NCBI GenBank assembly: GCA_003612285.1
Contig: RAYE01000037.1
Location: 1 to 57,803 of the forward strand
From: a bacterium D16-51
GTDB lineage: Bacteria > Bacillota > Clostridia > Lachnospirales > Lachnospiraceae
Reading direction: 5' to 3'
DNA length: 57,803 nt
Under the pieces are notes generated by a model. It made no database searches, was not told the DNA's origin, and was given only the letters and a program-made list of their open reading frames with translations. The translations under genes and the position numbers were made by a program. Numbering within the stretch: the first letter of the stretch is position 1; every line of letters starts with the position of its first letter. This document shows positions 51,888-57,803 of this stretch, piece after piece.

Positions 51888-52741
51888 CGAATGGATTTGA
51901 TGAAATGATTTTGAATATGACCGACACCACGCCGGAGCCGGAGGACTACACCGGCGAGGACGGGCTTTTATACTGCGGGAAGTGCCACAAGCCCAAAGAG
52001 GGCTATTTCCCCAAAGAAACCGCCGCATGGCTGGGGCGTGACCGCCACCCGGCAGAATGTGACTGCCAGCGGGCAGAGCGTGAGGAACGGGAAGCCGCAG
52101 AGAAACAGCGCAGTCACCTTGAAACTGTCGAGCGGTTGAAGCGGCGGGGCTTTACAGACCCGGCTATGCAGGGCTGGACGTTTGAGAACGACAACGGCAA
52201 GTGCCCGCAAATGGAACACGCCCATTTCTATGTGGAGAACTGGGAAACCATGAAAGAGCGCAACATTGGCTATCTGCTATGGGGCGGCGTTGGCACAGGC
52301 AAGAGCTATTTTGCGGGCTGTATCGCAAATGCCCTTATGGAGCGTGAAATCCCCGTGTGCATGACAAACTTTGCATTGATATTGGGTGACCTTGCCGCCA
52401 GCTTTGAGGGCAGGAATGAATATATCTCCCGACTTTGCAGCTTCCCGCTGCTTATCCTTGACGATTTTGGAATGGAACGGGGAACGGAATACGGCTTAGA
52501 GCAGGTCTACAACGTGATTGACAGCCGTTACCGCAGCGGCAGGCCGCTGATCGTCACGACTAATCTCACGCTGGAGGACTTGCAGCACCCGGAGGACACC
52601 GCCCACGCCCGCATTTATGACCGTCTGATTGAAATGTGTTCTCCTGTCCGCTTTACCGGGAGCAACTTCCGAAAAGCCACGGCGCAGGAGAAAATGGGAC
52701 AACTGAAAAAGCTGATGAACAGAAAGGAGAGCCGCCTATGA
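51884..52741 (+). CDS. DnaC/IstB-like ATP-binding helicase loader
   Basis: 285 residues. A Cys-rich N-terminus (YCGKCHKPKEGYFPKE, ECDCQ) precedes an AAA+ domain with Walker A WGGVGTGKSYF and Walker B LLILDDFGMERG. It overlaps the replisome gene by four bases, forming a replication pair. It probably loads the host replicative helicase. Confidence 0.88.
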   Translation: MTNGFDEMILNMTDTTPEPEDYTGEDGLLYCGKCHKPKEGYFPKETAAWLGRDRHPAECDCQRAEREEREAAEKQRSHLETVERLKRRGFTDPAMQGWTFENDNGKCPQMEHAHFYVENWETMKERNIGYLLWGGVGTGKSYFAGCIANALMEREIPVCMTNFALILGDLAASFEGRNEYISRLCSFPLLILDDFGMERGTEYGLEQVYNVIDSRYRSGRPLIVTTNLTLEDLQHPEDTAHARIYDRLIEMCSPVRFTGSNFRKATAQEKMGQLKKLMNRKESRL

Positions 52742-52920
52742 CCAACACCCCAAAGAATGACCGCAGCACCCGCCGCCCGGATTGCGTGACGGAAATCCGC
52801 ATAGGTAATTCTGTCCTTGTCGTTTCCGGCTATTTCAAGCAGGACACCACCGCCACCGCCGCCGATAAAATGCTGAAAGTGCTGGAAGCGGAAGCTGCTA
52901 CACAAAAATCGGCAATTTGA
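52738..52920 (+). CDS. TnpW-family transposon protein
   Basis: 60 residues (RRPDCVTEIRIGNSVLVVSG, YFKQDTTATAADKMLKVLEA). This small protein lies just upstream of the recombinase gene in Tn4451-type elements. Its start overlaps the helicase-loader stop, with AAAGGAG upstream. The function is unknown. Confidence 0.82.
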   Translation: MTNTPKNDRSTRRPDCVTEIRIGNSVLVVSGYFKQDTTATAADKMLKVLEAEAATQKSAI

Positions 52921-53020
52921 CGGGACGTAAAGAAGCAGAAAGGACTGTACAGCCAGCCCCGGCGTGTGGTATGATAGTCATACGGAATAGTGGGGCTGGC
53001 TGTCGGAAATGGAGGACACT

Positions 53021-54631
53021 ATGTTAAGACAGACCACCCGAAACCTTATTACCGCCCTTTATCCGAGATTATCCCACGAGGACGAGCTGCAAGGTGAGAG
53101 CAATTCTATTTCAAACCAGAAGCGTATTCTTGAAACCTATGCGAAGCAGAACGGCTTTTCCAATCTGCAATGGTACACAGATGACGGTTATTCTGGGGCG
53201 AACTTCCAAAGACCCGGTTTTCAAGCCATGCTTGCGGACATTGAAGCCGGAAAAGTCGGCACCGTTATCGTCAAGGATATGTCACGGTTAGGGCGAAACT
53301 ATCTGCAAGTGGGAATGTATACGGAAATGATTTTCCCACAGAAAGGCGTCCGCTTTATCGCTATCAATGACGGAGTGGACAGCGCACAGGGCGACAATGA
53401 TTTTGCCCCTCTGCGGAACATTTTTAACGAATGGCTGGTGAGAGATACGAGCAAGAAAATCAAAGCAGTAAAACGGTCTAAGGGTATGAGCGGGAAGCCC
53501 GTCACGAGCAAACCCGTATACGGCTACTTTATGGACGAGGACGAAAATTTTATCATTGACGGGGAAGCCGCCCCTGTTGTGCGGCAGATTTACAGCTTGT
53601 GCCTTGCCGGGAACGGGCCGACCAAGATAGCCCGTATGCTCACAGAGCAGGAGATCCCCACGCCGGGAACGCTGGAATACCGTCGGACGGGAAGCACCCG
53701 CCGCTACCACCCCGGCTATGAGTGCAAGTGGGCGACCAATACCGTGGTACATATCCTTGAAAACAGGGAGTACACGGGCTGTCTGGTAAACTTCAAGACG
53801 GAGAAGCCGTCCTACAAGACCAAGCACAGCGTAGAGAACCCCATTGAGAAACAGGCGATTTTCGAGAACCACCATGAGCCTATCATTGACACCCAGATGT
53901 GGGAGCGTGTGCAGGAGTTACGCAAGCAGCGCAAACGCCCGAACCGCTATGATGAAGTGGGCTTATTCTCCGGCATACTCTTTTGTGCCGACTGCGGCAG
54001 CGTCCTTTACCAGCAGCGTTACCAGAACGCCACCCGCAAGCAGGATTGTTATATCTGCGGGAGCTACAAGAAGCGTACCCGTGACTGTACGGCGCACTTT
54101 ATCCGCACCGACCTGTTGACCGCCGGAGTGACCGACAATCTGCGGAAAGTCACCAGCTATGCAGCGAAGCACGAAGCCCGGTTTATGAAGCTGCTGATCG
54201 AGCAGAACGAGGACGGGGGCAAGCGCAGGAACGCCGCAAGGAAAAAGGAGCTGGAAGCCGCCGAGAAGCGTATCAGCGAGTTATCCGCTATCTTCAAGCG
54301 GCTGTATGAGGACAGCGTGACCGGGCGCATTTCAGACGAGCGTTTCACGGAGCTGTCGGCAGACTATGAAGCCGAGCAGAAAGAACTGAAAGAGAGAGCC
54401 GCCGCTATCCGGGCAGAGCTTTCCAAAGCGCAGGAAGCCACGGTAAACGCAGAAAAGTTTATGAATGTTGTCCGCAAGTACACCAGCTTTGAAGAACTTA
54501 CCCCTACCCTTTTGCGTGAGTTTGTGGAGAAAATCGTTGTGCATGAGTGCAGCTATGACGAGAACGGCACACGCAGACAGGACATTGATATTTATTACTC
54601 TTTCGTTGGCAAGGTAGACCTGCCCGAATGA
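53021..54631 (+). CDS. large serine recombinase (TnpX/TndX-like)
   Basis: 536 residues from ATG 53021 with GGAGG. The catalytic domain has ALYPRLSHEDE with the nucleophilic Ser, then DDGYSGANFQRPGFQAML and VKDMSRLGRNYL. The recombinase domain and a zinc ribbon (CADCGSVLYQQ, CYICGSYKKRTRDC) follow, then a coiled coil and a C-terminal domain. It excises and inserts the transposon as a circle. Being the last gene before the right border matches TnpX/TndX elements. A terminator follows. Confidence 0.93.
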   Translation: MLRQTTRNLITALYPRLSHEDELQGESNSISNQKRILETYAKQNGFSNLQWYTDDGYSGANFQRPGFQAMLADIEAGKVGTVIVKDMSRLGRNYLQVGMYTEMIFPQKGVRFIAINDGVDSAQGDNDFAPLRNIFNEWLVRDTSKKIKAVKRSKGMSGKPVTSKPVYGYFMDEDENFIIDGEAAPVVRQIYSLCLAGNGPTKIARMLTEQEIPTPGTLEYRRTGSTRRYHPGYECKWATNTVVHILENREYTGCLVNFKTEKPSYKTKHSVENPIEKQAIFENHHEPIIDTQMWERVQELRKQRKRPNRYDEVGLFSGILFCADCGSVLYQQRYQNATRKQDCYICGSYKKRTRDCTAHFIRTDLLTAGVTDNLRKVTSYAAKHEARFMKLLIEQNEDGGKRRNAARKKELEAAEKRISELSAIFKRLYEDSVTGRISDERFTELSADYEAEQKELKERAAAIRAELSKAQEATVNAEKFMNVVRKYTSFEELTPTLLREFVEKIVVHECSYDENGTRRQDIDIYYSFVGKVDLPE

Positions 54632-54639
54632 CCGCCCGA

Positions 54640-54682
54640 CCTATCCGGCGCAATGCGCAAACGCCGGATAGGAACGGCAAAA
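54640..54682 (+). terminator. terminator at the transposon right end
   Basis: CCTATCCGGCG (54640-54650) and CGCCGGATAGG (54662-54672) form a perfect 11-bp stem. A T-run follows after nine bases. It lies 8 bp past the recombinase stop and ~40 bp before the border. Confidence 0.75.
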
Positions 54683-54718
54683 TTTTTTACACTTCTACTA
54701 CTTCTTTATCACACATCA

Positions 54719-54814
54719 GCAAAATCACAGGGCATGAAACAGCTTATGGCGGGCGGCGGCGTTGCCCTTATTGGTATGACCCTTGTACCCCTGCTTTCCG
54801 GGCTGTTCGGCTAA
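54719..54814 (+). pseudogene. maff2 gene, 3' part
   Basis: In frame it reads AKSQGMKQLMAGGGVALIGM, then TLVPLLSGLFG and stop. It continues exactly where the 43103 border breaks the 5' part. Without its start it should not be made. Confidence 0.88.
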
Positions 54815-54833
54815 GAAGCGCGGGTAAGAGCCT

Positions 54834-55703
54834 ATGCAGAGCATACTTGACGCGATCACGGAATGGATAAAGGAAATCCTCATAGGAGCCATTAACGGGA
54901 ACCTGTCAACTATGTTCGGGGACGTAAACGAGAAAGTCGGCACGATTGCCGCAGAGGTAGGGCAGACCCCGCAGGGCTGGAACGCGGGCATTTTCAGCAT
55001 GATACGCACGTTATCAGAAAATGTCATAGTCCCCATTGCGGGGCTTGTCATTACCTACGTCCTATGCGTGGAGCTAATCAGCATGGTAACGGAAAAGAAC
55101 AATATGCACGACGTTGACACATTTATGTTTTTCAAGTGGTTTTTCAAGGCGTGGGTGGCGGTGTACCTTGTCACCCACACCTTTGATATTACTATGGCAG
55201 TCTTTGACGTTGCGCAGCACGTCGTTTCCGGCGCGGCGGGGGTGATAAGCGGCAGCACAGAAATTGACGTTGCCGCCGCCCTTGCTTCCATGCAGTCCGG
55301 GCTTGACGCAATGGAAATCCCCGAACTTTTATTGCTGGTTATGGAAACAAGCCTTGTGAGCCTTTGCATGAAAATCATGTCCGTACTGATAACCGTTGTC
55401 CTCTACGGCAGAATGATAGAAATTTACCTTTACTGTTCCGTGTCGCCTATCCCATTTGCAACAATGACAAATAAAGAGTGGGGGCAGATCGGCAACAACT
55501 ACTTAAAAGCCCTGTTCGCTATCGGCTTTCAAGGCTTCCTCATTATGGTGTGCGTCGGCATTTACGCGGTGCTGGTGAACAACATAACAGTGGCAGACAA
55601 CCTACACAGCGCGATATTCTCCCTTGCTGCCTATACGGTGATCCTCTGCTTTTCCCTGTTCAAATCCGGCGCACTTGCAAAGTCAATTTTCGCGGCGCAC
55701 TAA
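54834..55703 (+). CDS. VirB6/TrbL-like conjugation membrane protein
   Basis: 289 residues. MQSILDAITEWIKEILIGAI, then LSENVIVPIAGLVITYVLCV and further membrane segments (six to seven). The layout matches the TrbL/VirB6-like protein that follows Maff2 in Tn1549-like elements and forms part of the DNA channel. SD is weak (GGGTAAG). Its promoter may be lost with the split of maff2, unless transcription from the transposon reaches it. Confidence 0.8.
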   Translation: MQSILDAITEWIKEILIGAINGNLSTMFGDVNEKVGTIAAEVGQTPQGWNAGIFSMIRTLSENVIVPIAGLVITYVLCVELISMVTEKNNMHDVDTFMFFKWFFKAWVAVYLVTHTFDITMAVFDVAQHVVSGAAGVISGSTEIDVAAALASMQSGLDAMEIPELLLLVMETSLVSLCMKIMSVLITVVLYGRMIEIYLYCSVSPIPFATMTNKEWGQIGNNYLKALFAIGFQGFLIMVCVGIYAVLVNNITVADNLHSAIFSLAAYTVILCFSLFKSGALAKSIFAAH

Positions 55704-55707
55704 AGGC

Positions 55708-55770
55708 GTGTCAAGGATAGGGTGGAGATTTTCAGAGCGAAGCGGCGAAAATACGACCCGACCTTGACAC
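55708..55770. promoter_or_regulatory. stem-loop between the TrbL-like and MT-A70 genes
   Basis: GTGTCAAGG (55708-55716) / CCTTGACAC (55762-55770) with inner GATTTTC/GCGAAAAT pairing. A second hairpin, GGCAAAGG/CCTTTGCC, follows near 55795. No T-run. It may control expression of the methylase or act in processing. Confidence 0.45.
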
Positions 55771-55879
55771 CGGAAACCCCCATAGAATAGGGACAGGCAA
55801 AGGGCAAAGATTGACCTTTGCCTTGATTACCCTTTATGGAACTTAAAAGGAAGCATACGGAAAGGAGGGACAAGAAACC

Positions 55880-56416
55880 ATTGAAAAGAAATACGGCATA
55901 ATCTACGCCGATCCCCCGTGGAAGTACGCACAGAAGCGGCTTTCCGGCGCGGCAGAACACCACTACCCGACCATGAGCATAGAGGAACTTTGCGCGCTTC
56001 CCGTGGCTGACCTTGCGGCGGAGGACAGCGCACTTTTCTTGTGGGCGACATTCCCCCAGCTTCCCGAAGCCCTGCGGCTTATCAAGGCTTGGGGCTTTAC
56101 CTATAAGACCGCCGCCTTTGTATGGCTGAAACTCAATAAAAAGTCCTACACATGGTTTTACGGCTTGGGATTTTGGACGCGGGGAAACGCGGAACTCTGC
56201 CTGTTTGCCACACGGGGACACCCAAAGAGAAAATCGGCGGGTATTCATCAATTCATTATCTCCCCCATAGAGCAGCACAGCAAAAAGCCGGACATAACGC
56301 GGGAAAAAATCATTGCCCTTATGGGCGACATTCCCCGGATAGAGCTTTTCGCAAGGCAGGAAACGGCGGGCTGGGACACATGGGGGAATGAAACAAAAAA
56401 CAGCATAGAGCTTTGA
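55880..56416 (+). CDS. MT-A70 family DNA N6-adenine methyltransferase with apparent ATT start
   Basis: 178 residues. The catalytic motif DPPW occurs in YGIIYADPPWKYAQK near the N-terminus, and the SAM-binding part is C-terminal (FLWATFPQLPEALRLIKAWG, FWTRGNAELCLFATRG). In-frame upstream sequence back to a TAA has no ATG, GTG or TTG. ATT 55880 is the only reasonable start, with GGAGG eleven bases upstream. It may protect the element from restriction on transfer. Confidence 0.82.
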   Translation: MEKKYGIIYADPPWKYAQKRLSGAAEHHYPTMSIEELCALPVADLAAEDSALFLWATFPQLPEALRLIKAWGFTYKTAAFVWLKLNKKSYTWFYGLGFWTRGNAELCLFATRGHPKRKSAGIHQFIISPIEQHSKKPDITREKIIALMGDIPRIELFARQETAGWDTWGNETKNSIEL

Positions 56417-56435
56417 CGGAAAGGAGGTTTTCGGT

Positions 56436-56840
56436 ATGGCGTATGTACCCGTACCAAAGGATTTATCAAAGATAAAAACAAAAGTCGCTTTCAACCTCAC
56501 GAAGCGGCAGATCGTTTGTTTCGCGGCAGCACTCATTACAGGCTTGCCGCTTTTTTTCTTGCTAAAGGACAGCGCGGGAACCAGCGCGGCGGCATTTGTG
56601 ATGATTGTCGTCATGCTGCCCTGCTTCCTCATGGCAATGTACGAGAAACACGGACAGCCCCTTGAAACCGTGGTGAAAAACATCATACAGACAAAATTTG
56701 TCCGACCAAAGGAGCGACCCTATCAGACACAGAATTTATACGCTGTCTTGGAAAGGCAGCGGAAACTGGAAAAGGAGGTATCAGCGATTGTCAAAGGAAC
56801 CAACCAAAGGCGGCGCACCGGGAAAAAGCCCCGGAACTAA
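56436..56840 (+). CDS. PrgI-family (VirB3-like) conjugation protein
   Basis: 134 residues with two membrane helices (FAAALITGLPLFFLLKDSAG; AAAFVMIVVMLPCFLMAMYE). The start MAYVPVPKDLSKIKTKVAFN is typical of PrgI in Gram-positive conjugation systems. It interacts with VirB4, whose start overlaps its end. SD AAAGGAGG. Confidence 0.88.
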   Translation: MAYVPVPKDLSKIKTKVAFNLTKRQIVCFAAALITGLPLFFLLKDSAGTSAAAFVMIVVMLPCFLMAMYEKHGQPLETVVKNIIQTKFVRPKERPYQTQNLYAVLERQRKLEKEVSAIVKGTNQRRRTGKKPRN

Positions 56841-57762
56841 GGCGAAGCGGAAACTGACCCGCAGCGAGAAGAAGCAGATCGCCGCCGCAATCAGACAGGC
56901 AAAGGGGGACGGAAAGGCGCACACCGCCCAGCAGACAATCCCCTACATCAACCTGTACCCGGACGGGATATGCCGGATAACGGAAAAGAAATACAGCAAG
57001 AGCATTGTCTACGAGGATATAAACTACCAGCTTGCACAGGCAGACGACAAGACCGCCATTTTTGAAAACTGGTGTGACTTCCTCAACTATTTTGACGCTT
57101 CCGTATCGGTGCAGCTCTCTTTCATCAATCAAGGGACACAGCGGGAGGAAGCGGAAAAAGCAATCAACATTCCGGCGCAGGAGGACGCTTTCAACTCTAT
57201 CCGCACCGAATACGGGGATATGTTAAAAAGCCAGCTTTCCAAAGGGAACAACGGGCTTGTGAAGCACAAATATATCACGTTCAGTATTGAAGCGGACAAC
57301 ATGAGCGCGGCAAAATCCCGGCTTTCCCGTATTGAAACGGACATACTGAACAATTTCAAGGTGCTGGGAGTATCTGCCCGACCGCAGACAGGCTATGAAC
57401 GGTTACAGACCATGCACGGGGTATTCCACCCGGAGGGGGAGCCGTTTCATTTTGATTTTTCATGGCTTGCCCCGTCCGGGCTTACCACAAAGGACTTTAT
57501 CGCCCCGCCCTCATTCCGTTTTGGCGAGGGGCGGTATTTCCGCATGGGGCGCAAGATCGGCGCGGTATCGTTCTTACAGATACTTGCGCCGGAGTTAAAC
57601 GACCGCATTTTAGCGGATATGTTAGACCTTGAAACGGGCGTGATTGTAAACTTACATATCCACAGTATCGACCAGACGGAAGCCATTAAGACCGTCAAGC
57701 GCAAAATCACCGACCTTGACAAAATGAAAATCGAGGAACAGGTGCGCCCAGCAAGGGCGTGA
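56788..57762 (+). CDS. VirB4-type conjugation ATPase, 5' exon only
   Basis: From TTG 56788 (AAAAGGAGG upstream): SKEPTKGGAPGKSPGTKAKR, then KQIAAAIRQAKGDGKAHTAQ and the VirB4 N-terminal domain (INLYPDGICRITEKKYSKSI to VNLHIHSIDQTEAIKTVKRK). The exon homology ends at KMKIEEQ (57741), where a group II intron begins. The seven codons to the TGA at 57762 belong to the intron. The ATPase motifs would lie in the 3' exon outside the window. Splicing is needed for a full protein. Confidence 0.85.
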   Translation: MSKEPTKGGAPGKSPGTKAKRKLTRSEKKQIAAAIRQAKGDGKAHTAQQTIPYINLYPDGICRITEKKYSKSIVYEDINYQLAQADDKTAIFENWCDFLNYFDASVSVQLSFINQGTQREEAEKAINIPAQEDAFNSIRTEYGDMLKSQLSKGNNGLVKHKYITFSIEADNMSAAKSRLSRIETDILNNFKVLGVSARPQTGYERLQTMHGVFHPEGEPFHFDFSWLAPSGLTTKDFIAPPSFRFGEGRYFRMGRKIGAVSFLQILAPELNDRILADMLDLETGVIVNLHIHSIDQTEAIKTVKRKITDLDKMKIEEQVRPARA

Positions 57763-57803
57763 ATAGAAGTAGACTTGGTACTACCCTGTAGGATAACGCA
57801 GGA
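57742..57803 (+). mobile_element. group II intron, 5' end, inserted in virB4
   Basis: The sequence starts GTGCGCCCAGCAAGGGCGTG, and GGTACTACCCTGTAGGATAA follows. It agrees with the 5' consensus GUGYG and with the domain I start of bacterial group II introns found in clostridial mobile elements. The reverse-transcriptase frame and 3' end are outside. The orientation is the same as virB4, so the intron could splice out. Confidence 0.82.

Larger units (their letters stand above)
43103..54718. mobile_element. Tn4451-like mobilizable transposon (about 11.6 kb) inserted in maff2
   Basis: The two maff2 halves join in frame across this segment (GA / AKSQGMKQLM), which fixes both borders within a few bases. 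It contains cargo (tet, methyltransferase), a sigma-like factor, MobC, relaxase, a replication pair, TnpW and a large serine recombinase next to the right border, which is the gene set of Tn4451/Tn5397-type elements. The left junction reads GGCGC-GAATG and the right CATCAGC-AAAATC. The exact crossover dinucleotide cannot be told without an empty site. Confidence 0.87.
38295..57803. mobile_element. Tn1549-like integrative and conjugative element (left part; right end outside window)
   Basis: The sequence becomes clearly GC-richer at about 38.3 kb and a standard conjugation module begins: PcfB, PcfC/VirD4, Maff2, TrbL-like, MT-A70 methylase, PrgI, VirB4. It truncates a chromosomal permease gene. 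Near the left end AATTTACTAC occurs twice in tandem (38315-38324, 38326-38335), which could be integrase arm sites. The ICE integrase, relaxase and the rest of the transfer genes are not in the window. A second transposon and a group II intron are inserted in it. Confidence 0.85.

Noticed and set aside
55700-56686. 328-residue minus-strand frame opposite the MT-A70 and PrgI genes
   Set aside because: It is a shadow of two recognised plus-strand genes and their spacer.

Overview
The window looks like the chromosome of an anaerobic gut Firmicute, most likely a Lachnospiraceae member. The signs are strong AGGAGG-type ribosome binding sites, a secreted type I pullulanase, a clostridial [FeFe]-hydrogenase with HydE, and a Tn1549-like conjugative element carrying a ribosomal-protection tetracycline gene. 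This assignment is inference from gene families; no rRNA or tRNA gene is present.

0-7 kb: the 3' part of a PD-(D/E)XK (Rpn-type) nuclease gene runs off the left edge, ending in 24-bp tandem repeats. A 212-bp element with 37-bp terminal inverted repeats follows. Then come an AraC regulator and a divergent secreted pullulanase that share a palindromic -35 box, and a MerR regulator.

7-20.6 kb (minus strand): two operons form what looks like one amine uptake and oxidation system. Operon A is potD, a P-II protein lacking Tyr51, potA, potB, potC and an ornithine-cyclodeaminase-like gene. Operon B encodes a plant-type 2Fe-2S subunit, an FAD/4Fe-4S subunit, a BFD-type 2Fe-2S subunit, a DAO-type FAD subunit (an opine/HcnABC-like dehydrogenase), an iron alcohol dehydrogenase, a second ornithine-cyclodeaminase-like protein and an NhaC-type antiporter. 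Operon B starts at a MerR-type promoter (19-bp spacer with an internal dyad), followed by a leader terminator and, between genes, hairpins with compensatory changes.

20.9-31 kb: a [FeFe]-hydrogenase; an ABC exporter with MntP; a TIR-domain protein beside a membrane-protein pseudogene with two in-frame stops; a glycosyltransferase; an orphan response regulator without its phospho-acceptor Asp; HydE.

31-38.3 kb: an AT-rich accessory zone with a PIN/AbrB toxin-antitoxin pair, a scrambled HAD/HD pseudogene, a divergent carbamoyltransferase coupled to a broken KilA-N gene, a beta-lactamase-fold protein, small enzymes with a MarR regulator, a candidate small RNA, and an FtsX permease truncated by the incoming element.

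38.3-57.8 kb: a GC-rich Tn1549-like ICE (PcfB, PcfC/VirD4, Maff2, TrbL-like, MT-A70 methylase, PrgI, VirB4). Its maff2 gene is split by an 11.6-kb Tn4451-like mobilizable transposon encoding tetracycline resistance, a methyltransferase, sigma and HTH proteins, MobC, relaxase, replication proteins, TnpW and a large serine recombinase. At the right edge virB4 is interrupted by the 5' end of a group II intron. The end therefore shows three nested levels: ICE, transposon in maff2, and intron in virB4.
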